From an uncultured Saprospiraceae bacterium (GTDB lineage Bacteria > Bacteroidota > Bacteroidia > Chitinophagales > Saprospiraceae), in assembly GCA_937139495.1 (NCBI GenBank), contig CAKZQC010000001.1, forward strand, positions 1 through 64,000: DNA of 64,000 bases. Reading direction: 5' to 3'. The notes beneath the pieces are model-generated. The model did not search any database, was not told the DNA's origin, and worked only from the letters and a program-made list of their open reading frames with translations. Position 1 is the first letter of the stretch, and every line of letters begins with the position of its first letter. Both the position numbers and the translations under genes were made by a program. Below are positions 9,213 to 18,132 of the stretch, one piece after another.

Positions 9213-10046
9213 ATGTACGAACAAATAATGGAGGCGGTCACTTTTCTACAAGAAAAGATAGCAGATTTTCAACCAAAATACGGAATAATTTTAGGAACAG
9301 GACTTGGCAATCTAGGAAATCAGATTGATATTGTAGAACGTATTGCTTATAAAAGGATACCTCACTTTGCGGCTTCTACGGTAGAAGGGCATGCGGGAGA
9401 GTTGCTTTTTGGAACATTGGAGGGTGTGCCTATCGTAGCGATGTCAGGGCGGTTTCATTATTATGAAGGCTATTCTATGCAGCAAGTTACGTTTCCTGTT
9501 CGAGTATTGAAATATTTGAACATAAAGCAATTAATTATTTCTAATGCTGCAGGTGGCATACAGCCCCACCTTTATCCTGGAGATATTGTGTTTATCAAAG
9601 ATCATATCAATTTCCATGCTTCCAATCCACTCAATGGTCCAAACGATGATCGCTTAGGTGTGCGTTTTCCAGATATGCTGCACGTTTATAATCGTACTTG
9701 GAATGCTCGTGCATTGGCAATCGCCAAAAAACAAGCTATTCGAGCATTTGAGGGCGTTTATGTGGGAACACAAGGTCCCAATTTAGAAACCGCAGCAGAA
9801 TATAATTTTTTTCATAATATAGGGGGGGATGTTGTTGGAATGTCCACGGTGCCAGAAGTTATCGTTGCGAAGCACAGTGATTTGCCTGTTTTTGTCGTCT
9901 CGATTGTCTCCAATCGCTGTTACCCAATTGAGGAACTAACCGAAACAACGATACAAGAGGTAGTGGCTGCCGTCGAAGCAGCAGCACCCAAATTGACGAC
10001 TATTATTACGCAATTGATTACGGCAGATGCTGCCGAAAAGGAATAG
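9213..10046 (+). CDS. Purine nucleoside phosphorylase
   Basis: The product is 277 residues, normal for the trimeric low-molecular-weight PNP family. It splits purine (deoxy)ribonucleosides with phosphate into base and (deoxy)ribose-1-phosphate, a cytosolic salvage step. Visible family motifs, in order, are the phosphate-binding GIILGTGLG (about residues 24-32), EGHAGEL, SNAAGGI, the purine-site LETAAEY, the conserved VGMSTVPE and SNRCYP. The frame is open further upstream to a TTG at 9183, but the ATG at 9213 (MYEQIMEAV) fits the family N-terminus better; a second ATG at 9228 is possible. The next gene starts only 4 bases after the stop, so the two are very likely co-transcribed. Confidence 0.93.
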   Translation: MYEQIMEAVTFLQEKIADFQPKYGIILGTGLGNLGNQIDIVERIAYKRIPHFAASTVEGHAGELLFGTLEGVPIVAMSGRFHYYEGYSMQQVTFPVRVLKYLNIKQLIISNAAGGIQPHLYPGDIVFIKDHINFHASNPLNGPNDDRLGVRFPDMLHVYNRTWNARALAIAKKQAIRAFEGVYVGTQGPNLETAAEYNFFHNIGGDVVGMSTVPEVIVAKHSDLPVFVVSIVSNRCYPIEELTETTIQEVVAAVEAAAPKLTTIITQLITADAAEKE

Positions 10047-10050
10047 ATAA

Positions 10051-10620
10051 ATGCAACAGCAACATTTCATAATACACAAGCCGTACGGTTATTTGTCGCA
10101 GTTTATTAATAATCAGACGAAGCGAAAAAATAAAAAACTACTAGGCGAACTAGATGATTTTCCGACAGGAACAATGGCTATCGGAAGGCTAGATGAAGAC
10201 TCCGAAGGGCTACTTTTTTTGACGACTGATGGAAAAATGAGTGAGCAGGTGCGCAGCCAGCAAGTCGAAAAAGAATATTGGGTGCAGCTAGATGGAGAAA
10301 TTACAGCAGCAGCATTGCAGCAATTGCAGCAAGGAATAGAGTTGAGCCATCGAGGCAAAAAATATACGACTTTGCCGTGTAAAGCAACCGCAATAGAAAC
10401 GCCTAAATTGCTAGCTCGAACCCAAAAAATACGAGACGCTCGACATGGTCCTACCAGTTGGGCAAGTATTACGCTCGTAGAAGGCAAATTTAGGCAGGTA
10501 CGCAAAATGACGGCTGCGGTTGGTTTTCCTACGCTGCGATTGATTCGGGTACGAATAGGGGATATTTTATTAGGCGATTTGCCAGCAGGTGCTGTCGTTG
10601 CCGTAGATGATTTCTTTTAG
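10051..10620 (+). CDS. rluE: RluE-like large-subunit rRNA pseudouridine synthase
   Basis: The product has 189 residues, with no S4 domain, matching the short RluE-type members of the RsuA/RluB/E/F family. The catalytic motif is GRLDEDSEGLL with the nucleophilic Asp at residue 48. Other family segments are the N-terminal HKPYGYLSQF, then KEYWVQL and GKFRQVRKM. E. coli RluE converts U2457 of 23S rRNA to pseudouridine in the peptidyl-transferase region; the same target is inferred here, not shown. It lies 4 bases behind the PNP gene. Its stop overlaps the stop of the convergent isochorismatase-family gene by 4 bases, leaving no room for a terminator. Confidence 0.9.
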   Translation: MQQQHFIIHKPYGYLSQFINNQTKRKNKKLLGELDDFPTGTMAIGRLDEDSEGLLFLTTDGKMSEQVRSQQVEKEYWVQLDGEITAAALQQLQQGIELSHRGKKYTTLPCKATAIETPKLLARTQKIRDARHGPTSWASITLVEGKFRQVRKMTAAVGFPTLRLIRVRIGDILLGDLPAGAVVAVDDFF

Positions 10621-11186
10621 AGGTATTCCAATAGGATATTGGTATTAAGAACCGTTGCAAACTCTTCGTTCAGGTTGGCTAAACTAATCTGGTGTACCAA
10701 TTCCGCTGGATAGACTTTTCCATTGATTCCTTGCCGATCAAAGCAGGCTGTAGCATCTGCTACGACATAGGTTTTTAGTCCAAAATTACTAGCCATACGA
10801 GCAGTAGTCGAAATACAATGATTGGTCGTCAATCCGACCAAAATAACCGTATCAATCGCTTTTTCTTGTAGCTGTGCTAGCAAGTCGGTACCAATAAAAG
10901 CACTGTTGACGTGCTTCACGATTTCCGTTTCGCCAGCTTGTGGTAGAGCAGTCGCTTGATAAGCAAATCCTGCATGACTAGCGTGTAGGGGAGAGTTTAA
11001 TAATAGGGAGCTGTGGCGAATATGAAAGATAGGTAACTTTGCCACTCGCCAAGCTGCTAATAACTGCTCCCATCGTTGTGCCGCAGCTGGATTATTGCGG
11101 TTACCGCCCCAATGGGCAATTTTCTCAAATCCAACTTGAGCATCTATAACTAACAAAGCAGGGTTGTGAAGCTTGGCGATTGGCAT
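10617..11186 (-). CDS. Isochorismatase-fold cysteine hydrolase
   Basis: The product has 189 residues, typical for the family. The catalytic triad can be placed: Asp15 in LLVIDAQVGF, Lys91 in IVKHVNSAF and Cys124 in TTNHCIST. Conserved residues around Cys124, including the likely cis-peptide after LVGLT, are also present. Members hydrolyse isochorismate, nicotinamide, ureidoacrylate or similar amides. The substrate cannot be set from sequence alone, and the lack of siderophore genes nearby argues against a true isochorismatase. It is convergent with the RluE-like gene (4-base overlap). The 190 bases upstream, to 11377, hold no gene but contain two stretches sharing GTCTAAAGT- and ACTTCCGAC-type words in opposite orientation, without a clear fold. 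Confidence 0.88.
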   Translation of the reverse strand: MPIAKLHNPALLVIDAQVGFEKIAHWGGNRNNPAAAQRWEQLLAAWRVAKLPIFHIRHSSLLLNSPLHASHAGFAYQATALPQAGETEIVKHVNSAFIGTDLLAQLQEKAIDTVILVGLTTNHCISTTARMASNFGLKTYVVADATACFDRQGINGKVYPAELVHQISLANLNEEFATVLNTNILLEYL

Positions 11187-11377
11187 CGTACTATGTATTT
11201 TTGTTGAAGTGTAAATTAGTCTAAAGTTTTAAGTCTAAAGTCGGAAGTTTTTCCAATTAATAACGCTCAGAAAGAGTATTTTTTATCTTAGACTTTAGAC
11301 TTCCGACCAAAATAGCACTCCAATTGAAAATCTAAAAATCTAGCAGCAAAGCGGTCTAGCCTCTAAAAATCTATCCC

Positions 11378-12073
11378 CTAAATATCACCCAATTGCGGAC
11401 GCAAAATGATTTCTTCTACTACTGTTTGGTCGCTTAGTTGATAGATAGAGTACAACGATTGTGCTATATCTTCGGCTTTCATCATACGTTCGGCAGGTAT
11501 GTCCGAGCCTTCCCACGATGCAGTATAAGTAGCTCCTGGCATGACAGCGGTTACCCGAATACCCTTATCTTTAACTTCTTCACGTAATACGCGAGAGAAG
11601 CCCAACATAGCGTGCTTTGATACTGCGTAAGCTCCATAAGCCATAAAGCTAGCAATCGAACACATATTGAAAATATGCCCGCTTTTTTGAGCCAGCATAT
11701 TTGGCAAAACTCCTTGTGTTAAATAATAGGTACTATATAAGTTCAAATCCATCATTTGCTCAAAAGCAGCTTCTGTGTCAGATCTGGTCAGTTCACAAGG
11801 AATGTAAGCACCAGCATTATTGACCAGTACATCAATCGTTTTCCATTGAGCAGTCACTTTTTGAGCAAAATCCTTAACGGCTTGCTTATCTGCCATATCT
11901 ACCGCTAGAGCGATAACTTCGATTTTATATTGCTGTTGCAATTCCTGTTTGAATTGTTCCAAATCGCTGGCTGTTCTGGCACAGATAGCGACATTGTAGC
12001 CATTTTTGGCAAATATTTCGGTTACGGCTCTACCAATTCCCTTGGTAGCTCCTGTTACGATTACGTTTTTCAT
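11378..12073 (-). CDS. Short-chain dehydrogenase/reductase (SDR family)
   Basis: The product has 231 residues, a classical SDR. It shows the nucleotide-binding TGATKGIG (residues 7-14), NNAG (85-88), a candidate catalytic Ser139 and the YxxxK pair Tyr149/Lys153 in AYAVSK. ICARTASDL after beta-strand 2 (Arg rather than Asp at the key place) suggests NADP(H) preference. The fold predicts a cytosolic NAD(P)-dependent alcohol/carbonyl oxidoreductase; the substrate is unknown. It stands as a single gene. A -7 element at 12145-12152 could drive it, but a terminator-like hairpin (12097-12137) sits between that element and the ATG. Confidence 0.9.
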   Translation of the reverse strand: MKNVIVTGATKGIGRAVTEIFAKNGYNVAICARTASDLEQFKQELQQQYKIEVIALAVDMADKQAVKDFAQKVTAQWKTIDVLVNNAGAYIPCELTRSDTEAAFEQMMDLNLYSTYYLTQGVLPNMLAQKSGHIFNMCSIASFMAYGAYAVSKHAMLGFSRVLREEVKDKGIRVTAVMPGATYTASWEGSDIPAERMMKAEDIAQSLYSIYQLSDQTVVEEIILRPQLGDI

Positions 12074-12096
12074 AGTTTGGTGTTCTTTTATTTTCT

Positions 12097-12137
12097 AATA
12101 AAAAATAGCAAAAAGCCAATGTAGGCTCTTTGCTATT
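12097..12137 (-). terminator. Terminator-like hairpin between the small secreted gene and the SDR gene
   Basis: On the minus strand a 14-base stem (AATAGCAAAGAGCC with GGCTTTTTGCTATT, one G-U) has a six-base loop and runs into TTTT. It lies 44-84 bases after the stop at 12181 and 24 bases before the SDR start. It can end the upstream transcript, or act as a leader attenuator for the SDR gene if the promoter at 12145 is used. Confidence 0.7.
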
Positions 12138-12144
12138 ATTACTA

Positions 12145-12152
12145 CAAATATA
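12145..12152 (-). promoter_or_regulatory. -7 element TATATTTG upstream of the SDR gene
   Basis: Exact TAnnTTTG on the minus strand, 72 bases upstream of the SDR ATG. The nearest -33 TTG is 25 bases away, a little too far. The hairpin at 12097-12137 would be in the leader. Confidence 0.4.
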
Positions 12153-12180
12153 TAGTAGTATAGTTTGCTATGTGTAGCAA

Positions 12181-12510
12181 TTAATCATTTGATTCAGTCA
12201 CTTTGTGGTAGCGAGTCGTTTTGCCATTTATGGTTTCGGTACGGGTTACTTCGGTACGCTTGTAAGAGCGAGTCGTACCGTTGGTCGGCGTATTCATTTT
12301 CATTTGTTTGCGAGCGGTACTTCTTGCTGCCTTTGCTTCTTTGCGAGCATCGGCAGATCGCTGACGAGCATCCGCAGATCTCTGACGAGCATCTTCTCTC
12401 ATTTTTTGAGCGTTGGCACGCATTTCTTCGGCAGTAGTTTGAGCGGTTGCATTGTATTGCACCGCAAAGAGAAGGACAAAAACCAAACTCAAAAGTTGTA
12501 GCATTTTCAT
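12181..12510 (-). CDS. Small secreted basic protein with ARQRSAD repeats
   Basis: The product has 109 residues. A signal peptide (MKMLQLLSLVFVLLFAVQYNATAQ) is clear. The mature part starts with a charged helix of about 45 residues built on a seven-residue unit (DARQRSADARQRSADARKEA), suggesting a single alpha-helix or coiled coil. A Thr/Arg-rich end follows (TTRSYKRTEVTRTETINGKT). It is not recognised as a known family. The signal peptide and the clean in-frame repeats argue that it is real rather than the overlapping plus-strand frames. A terminator-like hairpin follows after 44 bases. Confidence 0.65.
   Translation of the reverse strand: MKMLQLLSLVFVLLFAVQYNATAQTTAEEMRANAQKMREDARQRSADARQRSADARKEAKAARSTARKQMKMNTPTNGTTRSYKRTEVTRTETINGKTTRYHKVTESND
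12345..12393 (-). repeat. 21-base tandem repeat inside the small secreted gene
   Basis: Two 21-base units and part of a third (plus strand GAGCATCGGCAGATCGCTGAC, GAGCATCCGCAGATCTCTGAC, GAGCATC) encode the seven-residue ARQRSAD unit. They differ at two or three bases, so the tract could expand or contract by slippage without a frame change. Confidence 0.8.
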
Positions 12511-12581
12511 AGGATAGTTTTGTTAGAAAAATTAGAAAAATAAGTGGATAATATCCTGCAACATTCAACAACTGTGCCTAT

Positions 12582-14999
12582 CTATTTAGTCGGTTCTTTG
12601 TTGCCTGCTGCATTCGCTGCATTCACATCGACGGGAGCCAACGAAATACTAGGACCTTCGAGCGGTGCATCATTGCCTTTGCGAGGGTCATAATTAGGGT
12701 CTATAGCCATTCGTTTGGCGGTATATTCGGCTGCTTTTTCGGGCAAGTTGAGCACCGAATAAGCGATTTCTATATTATACATAATAGGCAGATTATTGGG
12801 TGCCAGTTCAGCAGCTTGCAAGAAATAATCCAATGCCAAGTGATGTGCTTGTGTAGCAGCGTCCAACTGATTGGATTGCTGTAGCTGCATGCCTCTGATA
12901 CCGTTGGCTACGCCCAATAAACGAAGTGTTTCCATATCGGAAGAAGGGGCGTACTCTATGGACTTGCTTAGGGCAGCAATCGAGCCTGCAATATCGTTTC
13001 TGCGTTGTCCCAATATCTTGCCTTGATCTCGATAGGCTACCGCAATATTGCGTCGAATATCAGGGTGGTCATTACGCAGTACCAATACCTTCTGGTAAGC
13101 TGCGATGGCTTGCGTATAGTATTGCAAACTTTGCTCAAATAATTGTTGACGTTCTTGTTGACTGGTATTTTGTTCGGCTATTCTTTCCGTCACATTGCCG
13201 AGCATGACATTGGCATTGCCCTGCAATAACCAAGCATTATTATAAGTAGGGTGGAGCTTGGTAGCGGTTATCGAATGTTGCAACGCACTACGCAGCGTAT
13301 CTCTTTTGACAGAGAGACTTGATATGCGATGGCTGTACTCTTGGAGTACGCCCGACACCGCATTATTGAGTTTGGCACTATTGGGCGAGTTGGCAATATC
13401 TGTTGTGAAGAGTGTAAAATCATCTTTCCAAGCAAAATTACGATCAAATGTCTTGTAGCCATACAAACCCACTACAATTACTAACAAAACGGTAGGCAAA
13501 CGCAAAGCATTGACCAAAGGAGTAAGTCGTAGTACTTGACGATCGATTAAGTGATATAAGCCAAGTGCGCACAAGGCACTAAATCCAACGGACGGTAGGA
13601 ACATAAATCGCTCTGCCATATTGCTACCAATCGGAAAAATTAGATTGGACACAACCGAAAAAGTAGCAAAGTAGAACAGAATAAAAAAGGCGTAAGGTTT
13701 ACGCTTGATAGTGCCAAAAATAGCAAAACCAACCATGGCTAAATGCACCAAAAGCGATAAGATGACATAACCCATTTGGTAGGTTGGAATCAGGTCTTTG
13801 TCTGTTCGGATGTGTTTAGGGTAATAATCATTGGTTAGCGTTTCGGGATAGACCAATAATTGGATATAATCCAACCAAGTATAGAAAACAGTCGCTATTC
13901 GTTCTTCGTTGGTATATTTGATATAATTACCTGCTTTATCGAGTTTCAAAAAAGGGTCGTTCATTAGTTCTACCATAGGGGCAGAGGTGCTGACCGTAGC
14001 GGCTTCGCCCAAAATAACGCCTCGTATAGCAAACCAGAAAAATAAAGCAATTCCTATAAAAGGAAGAGTGCGGAGTACTATTTTGTCGATAGTAAGTGGC
14101 GTGAAAAAGTAAAGTGCGGCTGGAATGATTGCCAGAAAAGTAATGGCATTTTCTTTAGAGAAAATAGCAAAAACAAAGGCTCCAATAGCTAATAAAGAAT
14201 ATAAGAAATGTTTTTCTTGAAGTGTTTTATCACCTTCTAGATAGGTATGATTTTCTACTTTGTGTTGTTCCATGGTCGCTCTGAGCAGCCAATAAACGGT
14301 CAATACGCCACCCAATAGCACCATGATTTCGTCTCTACCTTTGATATTGGCGACAGCCTCGGTATGAATGGGGTGTGCCGCATACAATAAGGCACCTGCT
14401 AGGGCGATGAAATAGCCTTTGAAATTGTCTTGTTCTCCTCGTGGGTTGAACATTTGCAGCAGCATGAGGTATATAACAATACAGAGCAGGGCATACAACA
14501 GTACATTGATGAGGTGGCTCAAAAAAGGGCTGCCCGTATAGTTCACATCGCCGTCGGCATCTAAGATGGGTTTGCCGTTATTATCGACTATTGTACTACC
14601 AAATAATTGCAATTCCAATGCAAAAGTAGCAACAGAAAGAGGGCGATAACGACCACCTGCGACCAAGTTTTTCTTTTTGCCAAAAAAGCCCGTAAAAGTA
14701 TCTTCTGTCCAGATACCCTTCATGCCTTTTAGCCCTTTTTTGGTGTAGTTATTTCGCAAAATAACAATACTATCATCTACGGCATATTGATGCGAAAGCG
14801 TATTGGCATAGATGCCAAAGCTAACCAAAAAAACAAGTAGTAGATGTAGGTTTTTGTTGCTCCAAAAGGAAGCAAGATCACTGCTATCAATAGTAGGTGG
14901 AGTCGCTGCAGTTTTCGGTATTGCCTTAGACTGTTTTTTGGGGATAGCCCCTTGCGATTGTCCTTTTTTTGCTCCTTGCTTTTTTTTCTTTTTGCTCAT
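12582..14999 (-). CDS. TMTC-like multi-spanning glycosyltransferase with C-terminal TPR repeats
   Basis: The product has 805 residues. A Lys/Gln-rich cytoplasmic start (residues 1-45) leads into about ten membrane segments (roughly 51-540) and then a soluble region with tetratricopeptide-type helices (about 560-770). Motifs typical of eukaryotic TMTC O-mannosyltransferases and their bacterial relatives (GT-C fold) are visible: an acidic loop pair (AVDDS, 73-77), RYRPLS (117-122) and HPIHTEAVANIKGRDE (209-224). Such enzymes use a lipid-linked sugar to glycosylate exported proteins or glycans. Here the acceptor is unknown, and protein O-glycosylation is the natural inference because Bacteroidota glycosylate secreted proteins. 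It lies at the 3' end of the minus-strand glycan-related run, 29 bases behind the gene ending at 15029. Confidence 0.8.
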   Translation of the reverse strand: MSKKKKKQGAKKGQSQGAIPKKQSKAIPKTAATPPTIDSSDLASFWSNKNLHLLLVFLVSFGIYANTLSHQYAVDDSIVILRNNYTKKGLKGMKGIWTEDTFTGFFGKKKNLVAGGRYRPLSVATFALELQLFGSTIVDNNGKPILDADGDVNYTGSPFLSHLINVLLYALLCIVIYLMLLQMFNPRGEQDNFKGYFIALAGALLYAAHPIHTEAVANIKGRDEIMVLLGGVLTVYWLLRATMEQHKVENHTYLEGDKTLQEKHFLYSLLAIGAFVFAIFSKENAITFLAIIPAALYFFTPLTIDKIVLRTLPFIGIALFFWFAIRGVILGEAATVSTSAPMVELMNDPFLKLDKAGNYIKYTNEERIATVFYTWLDYIQLLVYPETLTNDYYPKHIRTDKDLIPTYQMGYVILSLLVHLAMVGFAIFGTIKRKPYAFFILFYFATFSVVSNLIFPIGSNMAERFMFLPSVGFSALCALGLYHLIDRQVLRLTPLVNALRLPTVLLVIVVGLYGYKTFDRNFAWKDDFTLFTTDIANSPNSAKLNNAVSGVLQEYSHRISSLSVKRDTLRSALQHSITATKLHPTYNNAWLLQGNANVMLGNVTERIAEQNTSQQERQQLFEQSLQYYTQAIAAYQKVLVLRNDHPDIRRNIAVAYRDQGKILGQRRNDIAGSIAALSKSIEYAPSSDMETLRLLGVANGIRGMQLQQSNQLDAATQAHHLALDYFLQAAELAPNNLPIMYNIEIAYSVLNLPEKAAEYTAKRMAIDPNYDPRKGNDAPLEGPSISLAPVDVNAANAAGNKEPTK

Positions 15000-15028
15000 G
15001 CTTTTGTATGCTTTACGCCAATGCGTTT

Positions 15029-15469
15029 TTAGTATTTATCTGCTCCAAAGTATTTTTGTTCGAGTATATCAGCTGTTTCGCCCACTTCATATAATACATT
15101 CAGTAGCGACTCTTTGGTCGTATGTTCTAGCAGCGGACTCGCCTGAACAACAACGGACTCGCAAGGATTTCCTTCGTTGTCTTTGTCGGATACAATCGTG
15201 ACCGTGCTATAGGCTCCATATCCTGCTTCTTTGAGCAATAGATATAGATTGAGATCGGGTTTGAAATTGCCGACACGGCTCGTAAAATAGACACAGTCCT
15301 TGCCTCTAGCTCTACCTTTGGCTATCCAGCACCAAACCAATTGATAGCGGGTGCTGCCATCTTTCATGCGATAAGCAAAATCTATGGAGAATTTATCACC
15401 ATCCAATAGCTTCAATTTATGTGAAGTGGTAGCGGCATATTCTAGCAAGATAGTTTTCAAATCTATCAT
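15029..15469 (-). CDS. Conserved-looking small cytosolic protein, unknown function
   Basis: The product has 146 residues from the ATG at 15469 (MIDLKTILLEYAATT). The frame extends to a TTG at 15517, but those 16 residues are low-quality and the ATG is preferred. No signal peptide or membrane segment is present. The composition alternates helices and strands (KLKLLDGDKFSIDFAYR, RYQLVWCWIAKG, CVYFTSRVG, TVTIVSDKD), compatible with a small alpha/beta chaperone-like fold, but I do not recognise the family. It sits between the DUF2851 gene (81 bases) and the TMTC-like gene (29 bases), so it is probably in the same operon. Confidence 0.7.
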   Translation of the reverse strand: MIDLKTILLEYAATTSHKLKLLDGDKFSIDFAYRMKDGSTRYQLVWCWIAKGRARGKDCVYFTSRVGNFKPDLNLYLLLKEAGYGAYSTVTIVSDKDNEGNPCESVVVQASPLLEHTTKESLLNVLYEVGETADILEQKYFGADKY

Positions 15470-15550
15470 AACGTATTCATTTTTGTGTGTATCTCCAAAT
15501 GGAGTAGCTTTATTCAATGACCAATTTAAGGAAATTGAAGTAGTCTAGTG

Positions 15551-16840
15551 CTATTTGCTCTGAATAATTTTGTTGCCAATGGCACAATCTAAGCATTTTT
15601 TGCTATCGCAATAGGTTGTTTTGAGCTGTATCAAGGCTTGTGCATCAAGTGCGGACGTGGCATTGACTCCAAGGTCTTTCCATTTGTTGATGATACTGTT
15701 TTTTTCGGCAGGCAAGTCCCGCAGCAATTGCAGGGCTCGCTCTTGATATTGTTCTTCGCCCTTGTATTGTCCATAAACAAACAAAAGAGGAACGATGGTA
15801 TTGATTAGCAATAGCTGTATAGTGCCTTTGCCGAGCGTCTTTTTGCGTTTTGGCGATACTTCTTCTAGTTGATAATGCGTTTGCCAATAACCTTGCAGTT
15901 CTATCTCAAAAAGCTGCATCAGTGCTTTGGTTGTTGTCGTTTTGAGTATCTTGGAGAATAGATGTGTGGACTGATGAATGAGCTGTGCAAATTGTGCCAA
16001 ACGCATGGTCGGATAAGCAGCAGGACGCATTCTACCGAACTTCCAACTGGCGGCGAGTAGAGGCGTTAGCTGATACTTTTTTTGCAAATATTGATATTCT
16101 TTTTGGAGAGATAAAAGATAAGGCTCTTCGGCTTTTTGCTCCAAAAAACCAGCTTGTCCCAGTAGTAGTGCTTCCAGCTGAAGCAAATTGGTTTTGTGTT
16201 TGGCAAGTACTTTTAGTGGCAATGCCTTGGCTAGTGCCTCAAAGGGGGCTGTATTTTGCTTGACCCCAAAATTACGAGCCAAAAGCCGATAGCAAGTTTC
16301 TTCCCAATTGTTTTTGGTTTGTTCTAATTCTGCCTCAATCAGAGTCGTTTTTCGTTCGAGTCGTTCGAGCGCCAAACGGTCGAGCCAAAGCGACCAAAGC
16401 ATGGTGTCGGCAGTCCATTTTTGGAGTTGTGCCTGACAAGGAATCCAATAAGGATTGTGCAACAATTGCCAATATCTTTTTTGATATTCGATAGGAATCC
16501 TATCTGCCAAAACGAGGGTTGGTATTTCGTTGCCATTAGGGTCAAGTACCTCTTGGTCATGCTCAAACACTACGTGCAGAATGGTCTTGTGATAGGCAGC
16601 ATCATGTTGGTGTTGATGGGCATACCAATCACTTGATTTTTTGTGCATTTCTACACTGCCTGCCCACAGAGTGTTGCCAATTCGGATACGAGCGTTTTCA
16701 AAATCAGGACCTGCATGATGGTTGTGAATGCCCGTCTGTACGAGCTCAATAGCGATACCTTTAGTAGTCGTTAGATTGGTTTGGTCAAACAGTTGGAGTT
16801 TCCATACATAATGCAAAAATACTTCTGGGAATTGGTGCAT
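15551..16840 (-). CDS. DUF2851 family protein
   Basis: The product has 429 residues, the usual length of this Bacteroidota-wide family. Diagnostic parts are the N-terminus (FLHYVWKLQLFD), the HNHHAGPDFENARI segment with GSVEMHKKSSDWYAH, and the C-terminal cysteine group in YCDSKKCLDCAIGN. The His/Asp/Glu-rich N-terminal motif (GPDF, GSVEMH, DWYAHQH) looks like a metal-dependent active site of nuclease type, but no activity is established to my knowledge; that is inference. It follows the glycosyltransferase gene ending at 16868 by 27 bases, so co-transcription is likely, though the family is not known for glycan work. Confidence 0.85.
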   Translation of the reverse strand: MHQFPEVFLHYVWKLQLFDQTNLTTTKGIAIELVQTGIHNHHAGPDFENARIRIGNTLWAGSVEMHKKSSDWYAHQHQHDAAYHKTILHVVFEHDQEVLDPNGNEIPTLVLADRIPIEYQKRYWQLLHNPYWIPCQAQLQKWTADTMLWSLWLDRLALERLERKTTLIEAELEQTKNNWEETCYRLLARNFGVKQNTAPFEALAKALPLKVLAKHKTNLLQLEALLLGQAGFLEQKAEEPYLLSLQKEYQYLQKKYQLTPLLAASWKFGRMRPAAYPTMRLAQFAQLIHQSTHLFSKILKTTTTKALMQLFEIELQGYWQTHYQLEEVSPKRKKTLGKGTIQLLLINTIVPLLFVYGQYKGEEQYQERALQLLRDLPAEKNSIINKWKDLGVNATSALDAQALIQLKTTYCDSKKCLDCAIGNKIIQSK

Positions 16841-16867
16841 AGGGCGTTAGTTTTTAGGGAAGGGGAG

Positions 16868-18121
16868 TTAATTAATATTTAAGCATTTTTTGTACAAATT
16901 AACGTATTTTTTCGCAATAACAGGAGCGTCATAGGTCGTCATGACTTTTTGTCGAGCATTGGCTTCTAGTGTTGTATAATCAGAGTGTTGAAGCACCCAA
17001 TCTATACCTTTTGCTAGGTCGGTTGTATCTTTGAATTTGGCGACGTAGCCATTCTTTTGATGGTCAATCATTTCTGGAATACCACCAGTATCAAAACCGA
17101 CACATGGAGTGCCACATGCCAAGCTTTCTACAACCGTATTAGGTAAATTATCTTCCAAAGATGGAATAATAAATACATCAGCGGCATTATAGATTTCGAC
17201 CATTTTTTGCGTGTCCCTAATCATACCAAGTGGGTGAATCGAGAGTGCTAAGGATTGACTCATCTCAGTCGAATTTTTCCCTATGACTAGTATTTCGTAG
17301 GTATCTTTTTTGTGTTCCAATTGACGAATACTATCGACCAACAAAGCAAAGCCTTTGCGAGTGTCATTGGCGTTCATTGCCACAAAAAGCAATAATTTCT
17401 TATCGGCTCCAATACCGAGTTTTTGACGTAACGTAGGTTTTTCTAATGGTTGGAAAATACTACTATCAATTGGGTTACCAATCTGGTGCAGTGGCTGGTT
17501 TTGAAGCAAGCTACTTTGTTTGGCACAACGTTCCATCCATTGGCTCAATGGTATGAAATGTAGATTGTTGTATTGGGTATAGATATGCTGTTTTTTTTTC
17601 CAGATTTTATTGGAAATATCGTTGGGTTTTGGCGACTTGAGCCAAAAACAATTGCCACAGGATTGTAGATAATTGGTACAGGTACTCGTGTAATGACAAC
17701 CACCTGTAAACGACCACATATCGTGGAGCGAAAATAGAATTGGCTTGCCTAGTTTTGCCAGCTTTTCGATAGCCCCCAAAGACAAAAAACCTTGATTAAT
17801 CCAATGAATATGAATAATATCGGCAGCTTGTACCAATGGATGAGTACTAATATCTACTCCAAATTGAGCAGTAGAAAAAGAGAATCTTTTGTTTTTTTTA
17901 TTGCGAAAAGGCTCAAAAGCCAAGGCTTCCGCCCAAAAACTAGCTTCGCTTTTTTGTTTCTGAAATCCTTGCAAGGAATGAATCCATTTTCCATCTTCAT
18001 CCTTACGAGTCAGCATATCTATGGTCACTTTATTGCTGTGCAATTGCAAGGCATTGCCCAATCGAATAGCAGCCGTAGCGGCACCGCCTGATTTGGAGCT
18101 ACAAAGCATCAATACTTTCAT
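16868..18121 (-). CDS. GT-B glycosyltransferase (GT4-like, WcaC-type)
   Basis: The product has 417 residues. The N-terminal Rossmann domain starts MKVLMLCSSKSGGAATAA, matching the glycine-rich acceptor-side loop of GT4 enzymes. The C-terminal nucleotide-sugar domain has the signature PSLEDNLPNTVVESLACGTPCVGF with the E-x7-E pattern, then DTGGIPEMI. A cysteine cluster (CHYTSTCTNYLQSCGNC), seen in colanic-acid-type WcaC relatives, lies between the domains. The enzyme should transfer a sugar from an NDP-sugar in the cytosol at the inner membrane; donor and acceptor are unknown. Eleven bases separate it from the next glycosyltransferase upstream (start 19083, stop 18133), indicating one transcript. 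Confidence 0.88.
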   Translation of the reverse strand: MKVLMLCSSKSGGAATAAIRLGNALQLHSNKVTIDMLTRKDEDGKWIHSLQGFQKQKSEASFWAEALAFEPFRNKKNKRFSFSTAQFGVDISTHPLVQAADIIHIHWINQGFLSLGAIEKLAKLGKPILFSLHDMWSFTGGCHYTSTCTNYLQSCGNCFWLKSPKPNDISNKIWKKKQHIYTQYNNLHFIPLSQWMERCAKQSSLLQNQPLHQIGNPIDSSIFQPLEKPTLRQKLGIGADKKLLLFVAMNANDTRKGFALLVDSIRQLEHKKDTYEILVIGKNSTEMSQSLALSIHPLGMIRDTQKMVEIYNAADVFIIPSLEDNLPNTVVESLACGTPCVGFDTGGIPEMIDHQKNGYVAKFKDTTDLAKGIDWVLQHSDYTTLEANARQKVMTTYDAPVIAKKYVNLYKKCLNIN

Positions 18122-18132
18122 AATAAGGAGGA

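Noticed and set aside
10617..11186. True isochorismatase of siderophore synthesis
   Set aside because: Only the general cysteine-hydrolase triad is visible and no siderophore genes are near; kept as family-level call.
12205..12501. Plus-strand frame of 98 codons over the small secreted gene
   Set aside because: The minus-strand frame has a clean signal peptide and in-frame repeats; the plus-strand translation is Ser/Cys/Phe-rich without features.
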